The notes under the pieces were generated by a model. The model was given only the letters and a program-made list of their open reading frames with translations. It had not been told where the DNA came from and ran no database searches. 64,000 nucleotides of DNA from Candidatus Methylumidiphilus alinenensis (lineage in GTDB: Bacteria; Pseudomonadota; Gammaproteobacteria; Methylococcales; Methylococcaceae), in contig QJPH01000314.1 in the NCBI GenBank assembly GCA_003242955.1, positions 1-64,000 on the forward strand, given 5' to 3'. Positions 52,336 through 60,492 of the stretch are shown here, piece by piece; within the stretch, counting starts at the first letter, position 1; every line of letters starts with the position of its first letter. Both the position numbers and the translations under genes were made by a program.

Positions 52336-52672
52336 GGCTATCAGCTTAAGGCGGGACAGACCCAAAGCTTAACCGTTCGCCCTGAGCTGCGAGCCTGTCG
52401 AGCAGTCGAAGATTGGACGGTTAAGCCGTTCATGCTTCGATCCTTCGACAAGCTCAGGACTCACCACGAACGGCCTTAAGGTGATTTCCAATAATGAATC
52501 CACCAAAACCGAAATGAATTGTCCACGAAAATCACCAACAATTCCTCCACAAATCACCTTGCCAAGCTGGAGCTTGGCGTTCCTTCTGGGAGCGCCAAGC
52601 CCCAGCTTGGCCTTTGGATGGGATGTTCTTTATTGGATATCACCTAAACTGTCCCGCCTTAAGTTAATAGCC
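52336..52672. mobile_element. 337-bp inverted-repeat element with 8-bp duplication
   Basis: Ends GGCTATCAGCTTAAGGCGGG (52336) and CCCGCCTTAAGTTAATAGCC (ending 52672) are inverted repeats over 24 bp with 2 mismatches. The 8-bp GAAACCAC lies directly outside each end (52328-52335 and 52673-52680), a perfect target duplication. It carries two other repeats within. Confidence 0.85.
52480..52644. mobile_element. 165-bp small inverted-repeat element, copy B
   Basis: Same sequence as copy A (41756) from GGTGATTTCC to GATATCACC, with TAA on both sides (52477-52479, 52645-52647). It is inserted into the larger 52336-52672 element. Confidence 0.9.
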
Positions 52673-52760
52673 GAAACCACCGATAGCCACATTACAGCAT
52701 TTTTGCCGAATTCCTTGTCGCATTAACTTATGGCTCTGTATAAACCCCAAAGAACCTAAC

Positions 52761-52928
52761 TTATTTCAACTTTGCCTGTGGGCTTCGGGCTCGAATAGCG
52801 TGAACACGACCATGATGTAAGCGATAACCATGGTCATTCAAGTAAACCCGCGTACTAATATAGGCCATGAAACCAAAGCCGGTCACAGTCCAGAGCGTAA
52901 TCAAGATGATCATCTTGTTTTGAAACAT
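52761..52928 (-). CDS. Small single-helix membrane protein
   Basis: About 55 aa from ATG at 52928 (MFQNKMIILITLWTVTGFGF), supported by a perfect AAGGAG site seven bases upstream. One membrane helix near residues 6-24, then a basic tail (YLNDHGYRLHHGRVHAIRAR). The longer frame to 52994 lacks a ribosome-binding site. No family known. Confidence 0.65.
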   Translation of the reverse strand: MFQNKMIILITLWTVTGFGFMAYISTRVYLNDHGYRLHHGRVHAIRARSPQAKLK

Positions 52929-52995
52929 GTTATTTCTCCTTAAGGTATTATTTTTTATTTCCAGAATGACTATTGCCAGTGAGGACTTGGTCATA

Positions 52996-53094
52996 GTTCA
53001 GCCCGATGGGTGCGTTTGTGGAGTGCGGCGACTCGTCGCCCATGGTTCGGAAAGCGGCGACGAGTCGCCGCACTCCACATTTGGTTGGCTGAAC
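52996..53094. repeat. 99-bp palindrome of CGACTCGTCGCC type
   Basis: Perfect 23-bp arms (53018-53040 and 53056-53078), with an outer GTTCAGCC/GGCTGAAC pair at the ends (52996 and 53094). It can fold into a long hairpin. A TTAAAAACGCTGTA end related to the 46224 element follows at 53132-53145. Confidence 0.85.
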
Positions 53095-53162
53095 GATGAC
53101 CAAGGCCAATTAAACAATGTAATCAATTGAAATTAAAAACGCTGTAAATATGGTTTTGATGG

Positions 53163-53354
53163 CTATTTGACATCTTTGACAGAAAAGGGGTTGTCCGCAT
53201 TTTTAGCCGCTAATACAGTTTTTTGAACTGCCTTTTCGTCTGCGGCCATCCGTTGTTGGCAATCGAATAGCCCTAGCCCGACCATGATGGACATGCCGGT
53301 TATGTAAACACTATCTGAAAGATCTATTGGCTGGTGTCTGATTTTCGTTTGCAT
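53163..53354 (-). CDS. Small single-helix protein, unknown
   Basis: A 63-aa protein (MQTKIRHQPIDLSDSVYITG) with one possible membrane helix (SIMVGLGLFDC) and a charged tail (AVQKTVLAAKNADNPFSV). The ATG is preceded by AAGGAG at seven bases. Function unknown. It sits in a run of several small genes with strong ribosome-binding sites between 52.0 and 53.9 kb, all on the minus strand. Confidence 0.6.
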   Translation of the reverse strand: MQTKIRHQPIDLSDSVYITGMSIMVGLGLFDCQQRMAADEKAVQKTVLAAKNADNPFSVKDVK

Positions 53355-53594
53355 GGTGTGCTCCTTATTAGTGGGGAAAAAGGCTTTCGGCAGGGTGGAA
53401 AGGGTCTTGATAAAATTGCCCCTAAGGCGATACCCAGCGCAGGAACATCGGGTTAGGGTGCGGGCAAGTTAAATCAGAGGCTTCGCTGCCTTTTTCTTGC
53501 ACCCATCCCGAAGCCCCTTTCGCTTCGCTCCTTCCCCTTTGAGGGGAAGGAGCCAACTCAACAACATTGGTCATTGTGCCTGGGTATCCAGAGC

Positions 53595-53882
53595 TCACTT
53601 GAATTTGGCAACAGCGCTGGCCAAGCCGGTCCTAAGGTCATCCCAAACTTCAATGGCAGTCTCTTTGAGCGTCCCCCAAGCATCGCCGCTGGCTTCCTCC
53701 AGCTCTTTGATCTTCGCCGTTGCCGCATGCTGTTTGGTGCGCAACACATCGACTTCTCCGGCGTATCTGATTTGCAGATCCGCAGTTGCGTTCTCCGCCT
53801 TGATTGACAAAAGGTCGATCTGGGCGCTCCACTCTTTAAGTTCCGATGCCAGACTTTCTATGTACTCGTCTTTGGTTTTCAT
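53595..53882 (-). CDS. Coiled-coil stress protein (sll1863-like)
   Basis: A 95-aa protein made of a long amphipathic coil (MKTKDEYIESLASELKEWSA, IDLLSIKAENATADLQIRYA) with a terminal helical part (AWGTLKETAIEVWDDLRTGL). This pattern matches the small stress-response family typified by cyanobacterial sll1863. It sits alone on the minus strand, with no partner, about 240 bp from the next small gene. Function in that family is poorly known. Confidence 0.75.
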   Translation of the reverse strand: MKTKDEYIESLASELKEWSAQIDLLSIKAENATADLQIRYAGEVDVLRTKQHAATAKIKELEEASGDAWGTLKETAIEVWDDLRTGLASAVAKFK

Positions 53883-54088
53883 GGGGTTTACCTTGTTTGT
53901 TGATGGGAATGTTTAACGGTGACTTGTCGTCACGGAGACAGGTTAGCCACAAAGTTAGGCATCGTCGGTACGATGGCACACATAGTGCATTTCTGTCGAA
54001 GACAAGTGAGGGAATGCAGGAAGTTTGGTGAAGGAATGCGATTGGGTACGGCAATCGGATGTCGATATCCTGAACCCCGCTTCTGCCC

Positions 54089-54159
54089 CACTGCCATTAA
54101 GTTAAGCGTTCCATCAAAGGCTGATTTCACGCTTAATACATCTTAACTTAATGGCATTG
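54089..54159. mobile_element. CACTGCC-type inverted-repeat element, copy 4 (short)
   Basis: Ends CACTGCCATTAAGTTAAG (54089-54106) and CTTAACTTAATGGCATTG (54142-54159). At 71 bp it is a deleted version of copy 3: the internal TCAAAGGCTGATTTCACGCT is shared with 57726-57854. No direct repeats at the borders. Confidence 0.8.
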
Positions 54160-54357
54160 AGTCAAAGGGGGGGAGCGAAGCGAGGGGGCCAAAACGATGA
54201 TTGTGGATCGTCATCCCGACCGGAATGCCGGCGTTCTTGCCAAAATGAGAATTGCTATCAAAAATCCCCCTTGCCCCTCTTTTTGCAAAGGGGGACAATA
54301 GTGATGCTATGTGCGATACAGCACATACCTAAAGCCGAAAATCTGCTATGATTTTTT

Positions 54358-54437
54358 GCCAAGAGGCCAAGAGGCCAAGAGGCCAAGAGGCCAAGAGGCC
54401 AAGAGGCCAAGAGGCCAAGAGGCCAAGAGGCCAAAAG
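54358..54437. repeat. 8-bp tandem repeat (GCCAAGAG) upstream of a Crp/Fnr gene
   Basis: Nine exact GCCAAGAG units run from 54358 to 54429, and one degenerate unit (GCCAAAAG) ends at 54437. The array stops 49 bp before the ATG at 54487, so it lies in the likely promoter or 5' leader. Unit length is not a multiple of three. Confidence 0.95.
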
Positions 54438-54486
54438 TACACCGAATGTCAGCATTTTGTTGGCCTGCAACCTAAATATTTTTTTT

Positions 54487-55230
54487 ATGAACACAGTTCC
54501 CCATAGTCCACGGCAAAACCATCTGATCGATGCCCTACCCAACGCCGAATATGAGCACCTATCGCCTAACCTGGAATTGATCCCGATGCCGCTCGGCAAG
54601 GTCATTTACGAGTCAGGGGACATCTTGTGTTACGCTTATTTCCCGACGACCTGCATCATTTCACTACTTTATGTGATGGAGAATGGCTCATCGGCCGAAA
54701 TTGCCGTGGTCGGCAACGAAGGCATTGTCGGTGTCGCCCTGTTCATGGGAGGGCAAACCATGCCCAATCGGGCTATTGTGCAGAGCGCCGGCCACGCTTA
54801 TCGGCTGCGGGCGACTCATCTGATGCTGGAGTTCAACCATGCCGAAGGGGGTCGCGTAGGGATATTCCACAATTTGTTGCTGCGCTACACCCAGGCGCTG
54901 ATTACCCAAATGGCGCAGACAGCGGTCTGCAACCGGCATCATTCGGTGGACCAGCAACTCTGTCGCTGGCTGTTGTTGAGCCTCGACCGGCTCGCCGCGT
55001 CCGAATTGACCATGACCCAGGAATTGATCGCCAACATGCTCGGTGTGCGCCGCGAAGGGGTCACGGATGCAGCCGGGAAATTGCAGAAAGCGGGGTTGAT
55101 TGAATATCGCCGTGGCCACATCACCGTGCTCGACCGGCCGGGATTGGAGGAACGGGTTTGCGAGTGCTACCAAGTGGTCAAAACAGAATTCGAGCGCCTG
55201 CTCCCCGACCTCCACGGCAAGGCACACTGA
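54487..55230 (+). CDS. Crp/Fnr family transcription regulator 1
   Basis: About 247 aa from the ATG at 54487 (MNTVPHSPRQNHLIDALPNA). A longer frame uses a TTG 30 bases upstream. The N-terminal half is a cyclic-nucleotide-binding-like barrel (about 1-150: GKVIYESGDILCYAYFPTTC, EIAVVGNEGIVGVALFMGG). The C-terminal HTH is LIANMLGVRREGVTDAAGKL. The absence of Fnr-type cysteines (CX2C near the start) suggests it does not bind an iron-sulfur cluster. The tandem repeat upstream could alter its expression. Confidence 0.88.
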   Translation: MNTVPHSPRQNHLIDALPNAEYEHLSPNLELIPMPLGKVIYESGDILCYAYFPTTCIISLLYVMENGSSAEIAVVGNEGIVGVALFMGGQTMPNRAIVQSAGHAYRLRATHLMLEFNHAEGGRVGIFHNLLLRYTQALITQMAQTAVCNRHHSVDQQLCRWLLLSLDRLAASELTMTQELIANMLGVRREGVTDAAGKLQKAGLIEYRRGHITVLDRPGLEERVCECYQVVKTEFERLLPDLHGKAH

Positions 55231-55423
55231 TTTTGTCATCTGTTATGGAATGACATTGCCACTGAACGGGTTAAGGTGCGGTAACGCACAGACGGCGGCA
55301 AGCTCTTGCGGTAGCTTGGCCTATTGCTTAGCGGGTGCATAGCCCCAGGCAGCCTTCGGTATTGGGATTGACCTTAATCCTTGTGCCCCCGTTGAATTTG
55401 CCAGAATATAGCAGGAGAGCACC

Positions 55424-56131
55424 GTGTCATCCGTCCAAGCTGTACCCGTCACCAATCGTCTGCTATCCGCCCTGCCCCGCAAGGAGCGCGAATTGCTGCT
55501 TAGTCATTGCGAACCCGTCGAACTTGTCATTGCCGAGACGCTGCACCGTGCTGGAGAACCCATCCCGCATGTTTACTTCCCCACCGGAGGCTTCATTTCA
55601 TTAGTGATGCCCATTGATGCCAGCGAATATTTGGAAGTGGGCCTAGTTGGCAATGAAGGCATGCTGGGCATTACCCTGATATTAGGCGTTGATGCCGCGC
55701 CATTCCATGCCTTGGTGCAGGGGGCAGGCACTGCGTTGCGGATCACGGCGGCTGAGTTTCTCCAGCTACTGGAACAAAGTCCGGCACTACGGCCGGAGTT
55801 GCAGCGCTACCTCTACGTATTGATGAGCCAGATCGGACAAACAGCCGCATGCAACCGCTACCATGTGGTGGAGGCGCGCCTTGCCCGTTGGTTGTTGATG
55901 ACGCAGGATAGGGCGAACTGCGACACGTTCCATATCACGCATCTATTCATGGCCTTCATGCTGGGGGTGCGGCGTGTCGGCATTACCAAAGCGGCAAATT
56001 TGCTTCAACAGCAAAAAATCATCAGCTACCACCGTGGCGACATCACCATCCTCGACCGCGCAGGCTTGGAAGCCGCCTCTTGCGGGTGTTACCGGGCAGG
56101 GAAGGAAACCTACGAGCGGATACTGGGTTAA
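55424..56131 (+). CDS. Crp/Fnr family transcription regulator 2
   Basis: A 235-aa paralogue of the preceding regulator, with the same order: barrel domain (GKVIY-like IAETLHRAGEPIPHVYFPT, VGLVGNEGMLGITLIL) and HTH (MAFMLGVRRVGITKAANLLQ). Start is GTG at 55424, supported by AGGAGAGC six bases before. The ending ILDRAGLEAASCGCYRAGKE corresponds to ERVCECYQVVK in regulator 1. It has no upstream tandem repeat. Confidence 0.88.
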   Translation: MSSVQAVPVTNRLLSALPRKERELLLSHCEPVELVIAETLHRAGEPIPHVYFPTGGFISLVMPIDASEYLEVGLVGNEGMLGITLILGVDAAPFHALVQGAGTALRITAAEFLQLLEQSPALRPELQRYLYVLMSQIGQTAACNRYHVVEARLARWLLMTQDRANCDTFHITHLFMAFMLGVRRVGITKAANLLQQQKIISYHRGDITILDRAGLEAASCGCYRAGKETYERILG

Positions 56132-56344
56132 TGGAACCTGATTAGGAAGATTCATCAGCTAGCGGCAAAAGCATCGTCATACCGGGACGGGCATGTGATC
56201 ACAGAGGAAGTCCCAGCCTCCACCAAGCATGGGGCAGCCGTTGTGTTTAACCTCCCTGTCGAAAAGGGCGACGAGCACTATGAGCGTTAACGCACCGACT
56301 AGGCTGGGCAGTTGGTGTAATCTTGATCTGTCCCGTTAGCCTAA

Positions 56345-56662
<318 letters not shown>

Positions 56663-56668
56663 GCCCTT

Positions 56669-56771
56669 GGAGTGCAAGGCTTGCCTTGTCCATTAGCAAT
56701 TCTGATTTTGGCTCAGAGTGAGAATTGCTGTTTGCCCAAAGCACTCTTGCAAGGCAAGCCTTGCACTCCCG
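56669..56771. repeat. Palindrome with GGAGTGCAAGGCTTGCCTTG arms
   Basis: GGAGTGCAAGGCTTGCCTTG near 56669 and its complement ending about 56770 enclose an AGCAATTCTGATTTTGGCTC hairpin. The same arms occur at 62924-62983. It may also terminate the collagen-like gene. Confidence 0.75.
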
Positions 56772-56858
56772 GCATCAACCAAATACCGCATAGTTCGTGT
56801 ACATCACTTTTAATAGCACCCACTAAACTACCCATCACCACTGCTTGCAAGGCTCACT

Positions 56859-57665
56859 ATGAAAATCCGGGTTGGCTACGAATTCATCTACGACTGTCCC
56901 CAACCGACGCCGATGATATTGACGTTGAACATTCATTTTACCCGCGCATCCGATATCATCACGGCCGACCACCTCATCACCAACCCGTCGGTCCCCATCA
57001 CCGCCTATCGCGATGCCTTCGGCAATTGGTGCAGCCGGATCGTTGCGCCAAAGGGTCGGCTCCGACTTTCGTCCGATGCGCTCGTCAACGATTCGGGCAG
57101 GACAGACATTGTCAACGCTTCGGCCCAGCAGTATCCTGTGCAAGACCTGCCCGAGGAAACACTAGTCTTCCTGTTGGGAAGCCGGTATTGCGATACCGAT
57201 CACCTGTCTCAGAAGGCTTGGGATCTGTTTGGCAAATCGCCTGTTGGTTGGTGGCGTGTCCAAGCCATCTGCGACTTCGTCCATCGCCATGTCACCTTTG
57301 GTTACGAACACGCGCGGTCTACGCGGACAGCCGGGGAGACTTTCCTTGAGCAGAAAGGTGTCTGCCGCGATTTTGCGCACCTAGCGATCACCTTCTGCCG
57401 CTGCATGAATATCCCGGCTCGTTACTGCACCGGCTATCTGAGTGACATCGGCCTGCCGCCACCTTACAGCACTATGGATTTCGCCGCTTGGTTCGAGGTC
57501 TTCCTTGGTGGGCACTGGTACACCTTTGATCCACGCAACAACGCGCCGCGCTTCGGTCGTGTGCTGATCGCAAGGGGACGGGATGCGGCCGATGTACCGA
57601 TGATCCATACGTTTGGACCCAATACATTGGCAAGCTTCAAAGTCTGGACAGACGAGGTGCAGTAA
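56859..57665 (+). CDS. Transglutaminase-like domain protein
   Basis: A 268-aa protein of the bacterial transglutaminase-like family. The Cys site is GVCRDFAHLAITFCRCMNIP (Cys about 171) and the aspartate region WYTFDPRNNAPRFGRVLI (Asp about 223). At the usual His position the sequence reads MDFAAWFEVFLGGHWYTFD, so Ala stands there; a His lies a few residues later. It begins MKIRVGYEFIYDC, typical of this group. No signal peptide. May cross-link or cleave peptides; activity uncertain. Confidence 0.82.
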   Translation: MKIRVGYEFIYDCPQPTPMILTLNIHFTRASDIITADHLITNPSVPITAYRDAFGNWCSRIVAPKGRLRLSSDALVNDSGRTDIVNASAQQYPVQDLPEETLVFLLGSRYCDTDHLSQKAWDLFGKSPVGWWRVQAICDFVHRHVTFGYEHARSTRTAGETFLEQKGVCRDFAHLAITFCRCMNIPARYCTGYLSDIGLPPPYSTMDFAAWFEVFLGGHWYTFDPRNNAPRFGRVLIARGRDAADVPMIHTFGPNTLASFKVWTDEVQ

Positions 57666-58013
57666 GAGGGTATGGTCAAAAACAACTTCCCGAAAGAAGT
57701 CTGGCTGTTTACCAGGCTCCGGCTTCACTGCCATTAAGTTAAGCGTTTAATCGGAACGCCAAGCCCCCATCAGGGTGTACCGCGCCAAACTGGGGCTTGG
57801 CGTTCCGTCAAAGGCTGATTTCACGCTTAATGCATCTTTAACTCAATGGCAGTGAGGCTCCGGCTCTCATCGTTACACACAAATGTTTGAGGCCCGTCAT
57901 CCCGGCCGGAATGACGGATTTTCCAGTTTGGCTGGACTCGTGTATTATGAGTCGAGCTAGAGCTTGGGAATGAACAAAATATCTATTCTATCGTTTTCCT
58001 TTTGGAGAAAGAA
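57666..58013. repeat. Intergenic region with CACTGCC element
   Basis: Mostly copy 3 of the CACTGCC element (57726-57854), then a GTCATCCCGGCCGGAATGAC palindrome (57897-57916) and a GTCGAGCTAGAGCTTGGGAA module (57951-57970). The small gene starts at 58014. No other gene. Confidence 0.8.
57726..57854. mobile_element. CACTGCC-type inverted-repeat element, copy 3
   Basis: Ends CACTGCCATTAAGTTAAG (57726-57743) and CTTTAACTCAATGGCAGTG (ending 57854). AGGCTCCGGCT is directly repeated on both sides (57714-57724 and 57855-57865), an 11-bp target duplication. The interior has a GGAACGCCAAGCCCC hairpin. Confidence 0.85.
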
Positions 58014-58193
58014 ATGTCGACCGTTACAATTGTAGACTCAGAAGAAGCAAGAAAAGAAGCAGAAATGGCTGAAATTCGCGCCCGTGAGGCTGAAGCTAAC
58101 GCTCTTGAAGCTGAAGCCCGCGCACGTGAAGCCGAAGCTCATGCAAGAGAGGAAGCCGCAAACAGTGGCACTAGGGGGAATGGGAATTCTTAA
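58014..58193 (+). CDS. Small Ala/Glu-rich coiled-coil protein
   Basis: About 59 aa from the ATG at 58014 (MSTVTIVDSEEARKEAEMAE), supported by GGAG six bases before. The body is a highly repetitive acidic-basic helix (REAEANALEAEARAREAEAH), predicted to be a coiled coil, ending in a glycine-rich tail. No family recognised. Confidence 0.55.
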   Translation: MSTVTIVDSEEARKEAEMAEIRAREAEANALEAEARAREAEAHAREEAANSGTRGNGNS

Positions 58194-58205
58194 TACCCGA
58201 TGGTA

Positions 58206-58355
58206 GGTGATTTCCAATAATGAATCCACCAAAACCGAAATGAATTGTCCACGAAAATCACGAACAATTCCTCCGCAAAACCTTGCCAAGCTGGGGCTTG
58301 GCGTTCCTTCTGGGAGCGCCAAGCCCCAGCTTGGCCTTTGGATGTGGACATCACC
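58206..58355. mobile_element. 150-bp variant of the 165-bp element, copy C
   Basis: Same ends and most of the interior as copies A and B, but about 15 bp are missing near the right end (GATGTGGACATCACC). The flanks are GTA and TTA, so the 3-bp duplication is imperfect or mutated. Confidence 0.75.
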
Positions 58356-58482
58356 TTACGCAGCACCCACCTATAGGCCGTAGCCTCCATACGGGCTACC
58401 ACTATTCAAAGTCTGGACAGACGAAGTGCGGTTAGCCCATCACCCATCAGCAATTTTCGCGGGCTGAAGCCCACTCCTACTG

Positions 58483-60492
58483 CTAAAATAACTTCTCAAA
58501 CTCTTCCGCCGACACGGGTTTGGAAAACAAATACCCTTGCCCATAATCGCAACCGGCCAGCAACAGTAAGTCGCGCTGTTCCAGCGTTTCTATCCCCTCG
58601 GCGATAACCTTCATGCCCAGTTTGTGCGCCATCAGGATGATGGCCTCGCACAACGCCAAATCGGTGGAGTTGCCAGTCAGATTGCAGACAAAGTTCTGGT
58701 CTATCTTCAAGTAATCAATGTCAAATTTTTTCAGGTAGGCCAGCGACGAATAGCCGGTGCCGAAATCGTCGAGCGACACTTGCATGCCTGTGTCCCTAAA
58801 GGCAATCAATTTTGCTGCCACTATGGGGGAAATGTCCAGCAACAAGCTTTCGGTGATTTCCACTACAATACACGACCCAGGCAGGCCCAAGCGCTGTAAA
58901 TACTTGAACCAATCACCATGGTCGACGCCTTTGTCATGAAACTGCACGGGGGATTTGTTGACGCTAATTTGGAAAAGAGGGTAATGATTCGTGCGCCATT
59001 TTCCCACCTGATTGGCCGCCTGTTGGAATACCCATTCGCCTATCTCAATAATCATTCCGGTATCTTCTGCGACCGGGATGAATACGGCAGGGCTGATTAG
59101 CCCAAGCGTGGGATGTTGCCAGCGGACCAGTGCTTCGGCTTTGTGGATGTCGCCGGTCGCCAATTCCACAATGGGTTGGTAAGCCACCCAGAATTGATGG
59201 TCGGCCAATGCGCTGTGCAAGTCATTTACCAGCCGCAACCGGGTCTCTGCCGCTTGCTGCATGCCCAACGTGAAATAACAAAAACGGTTGCGCCCCTGCT
59301 GTTTGGCGGCGTACATGGCCTGGTCGGCTTTTTTGAGCAGATCGTCCACGTCAATGGCATCATCTGGATACAGCACAATGCCGATGCTGAACGAAACATA
59401 GCAGCTTTCATTTTTTAATTGGAACGGTGCCGCCATACTGTTTAGAATGCTCTGGGCAACACGGGCAATGCTTCGCGGATCGTCCAGTTCGCCCAAAATG
59501 AGGGTGAATTCATCGCCGCCCAAGCGCGCCAGCGTGTCGATCTCGCGTATGCAGCCTTGCAGGCGTTGCGCGATTTCCTTTAGTAACCTATCCCCGATGT
59601 CATGACCGAGTATGTCGTTGATGTCTTTGAAATGGTCAAGGTCGAGAAACATGAGTGCAAACTTCTGGTCTGCCCGATGTGATTTTTTGATGGCCTGCTG
59701 TAGCCTGTCAAGAAACATTCGACGGTTTGGAAGCCCGGTAAGCGAATCAATGTAGGCTTGATGGTGAATGACTTCCTCCGACCGCTTTTTATCCGTGATG
59801 TCTAATACCGCCACAAGACAGCTTTGCCGGGTTTTGTCGGCAATCGCTTCAATAGTCACCCAGCGGAGGTTGCCATTCGCCTGTAGGCTTATCTCGCAGC
59901 ACAGTGTGCTACCACAAGCAAACACATTTCCCAGAAATTGGTTGAAAATAGCCTGGTATTCGCTGGATACGGAATTTGTAAAGTGTTTCCCGGATAAATT
60001 GGATCGCTCGAAACCTAGTAAATCTTCCCCGCGGAAATTCGTCTGCTTGATGATGCCCCCAGACCCCAAAATAAAATAGGCAATCGGGGCAAAATCGAAC
60101 AGTTCGGCATAGCGTTCCAGTGCTATTTCAGCCATTGAGCGGGATTCGCGCAATGCCTCGTTCTGCATCTCCAACTCAATCTGATAGACTTGCAATTCAT
60201 GCACAAGCTTGTGTGCGGCGGTCTTCTGTGAAACCATCAGGTGGCCTGCCGCGGCCTTCTGTGCGTCGGCTAGTTTTCCTGCTGCGGTCTTCTGTGCATC
60301 GGCTAGTTTTTCTGCCGTGGCCTTCTGTGCATCGGCCAGTTTGACCGCCACGGCTCGCTGTGCATCGGCCAATTGGCTAGCCGTAATATGGTCGTCGGCG
60401 AGCAGCCGTTCTGCTCGTTGGCGCAGTTCAGCGATTTGGCGCAGTTCAGCCGCATTCTGAATAGGGTTAAGTTTCTTTCTCATTATTGACAC
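58483..60492 (-). CDS. PAS-GGDEF-EAL cyclic-di-GMP protein
   Basis: A 669-aa protein. After a 40-residue start it has about four repeats of KLADAQKAAAG (roughly residues 37-95), a helical linker, then a PAS domain (about 120-245, AELFDFAPIAYFILGSGGII), a GGDEF domain (LTGLPNRRMFLDRL, LARLGGDEFTLILGEL with complete GGDEF) and an EAL domain (EALVRWQHPTLGLISP, EITESLLLDISPIVA, DDFGTGYSSLAYLKKF). Both the cyclase and the phosphodiesterase signatures are intact, so the protein may make or break cyclic di-GMP. The start lies inside the last bases of the CheB-CheR gene. Confidence 0.93.
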   Translation of the reverse strand: MSIMRKKLNPIQNAAELRQIAELRQRAERLLADDHITASQLADAQRAVAVKLADAQKATAEKLADAQKTAAGKLADAQKAAAGHLMVSQKTAAHKLVHELQVYQIELEMQNEALRESRSMAEIALERYAELFDFAPIAYFILGSGGIIKQTNFRGEDLLGFERSNLSGKHFTNSVSSEYQAIFNQFLGNVFACGSTLCCEISLQANGNLRWVTIEAIADKTRQSCLVAVLDITDKKRSEEVIHHQAYIDSLTGLPNRRMFLDRLQQAIKKSHRADQKFALMFLDLDHFKDINDILGHDIGDRLLKEIAQRLQGCIREIDTLARLGGDEFTLILGELDDPRSIARVAQSILNSMAAPFQLKNESCYVSFSIGIVLYPDDAIDVDDLLKKADQAMYAAKQQGRNRFCYFTLGMQQAAETRLRLVNDLHSALADHQFWVAYQPIVELATGDIHKAEALVRWQHPTLGLISPAVFIPVAEDTGMIIEIGEWVFQQAANQVGKWRTNHYPLFQISVNKSPVQFHDKGVDHGDWFKYLQRLGLPGSCIVVEITESLLLDISPIVAAKLIAFRDTGMQVSLDDFGTGYSSLAYLKKFDIDYLKIDQNFVCNLTGNSTDLALCEAIILMAHKLGMKVIAEGIETLEQRDLLLLAGCDYGQGYLFSKPVSAEEFEKLF

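Larger units (their letters stand above)
52221..52760. repeat. Intergenic region holding a nested element
   Basis: The core (52336-52672) is a 337-bp inverted-repeat element that contains both a TTCGACAAGCTCAGG palindrome (about 52370-52474) and copy B of the 165-bp element. The borders are short unique spacers. No coding sequence. Confidence 0.85.
53883..54486. repeat. Intergenic region with a CACTGCC element and an 8-bp tandem repeat
   Basis: Holds the short CACTGCC-type element (54089-54159), a CATCCCGACCGGAATGCCGG palindrome (54211-54240), a TTTGCAAAGGGGG hairpin region near 54265-54297 and the GCCAAGAG tandem repeat (54358-54437). No gene. The region between 53883 and 54060 has no recognisable features. 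Confidence 0.7.

Noticed and set aside
54358-54437. CRISPR array
   Set aside because: The 8-bp units have no spacers and no cas genes are near. It is a simple tandem repeat.
54457-54486. TTG start for the first Crp/Fnr regulator
   Set aside because: The ATG at 54487 gives a family-like N-terminus; the TTG has no ribosome-binding site.
54258-54605. Minus-strand frame with LLASWPLG repeats
   Set aside because: It is the reading of the 8-bp tandem repeat and opposes the start of the regulator gene.
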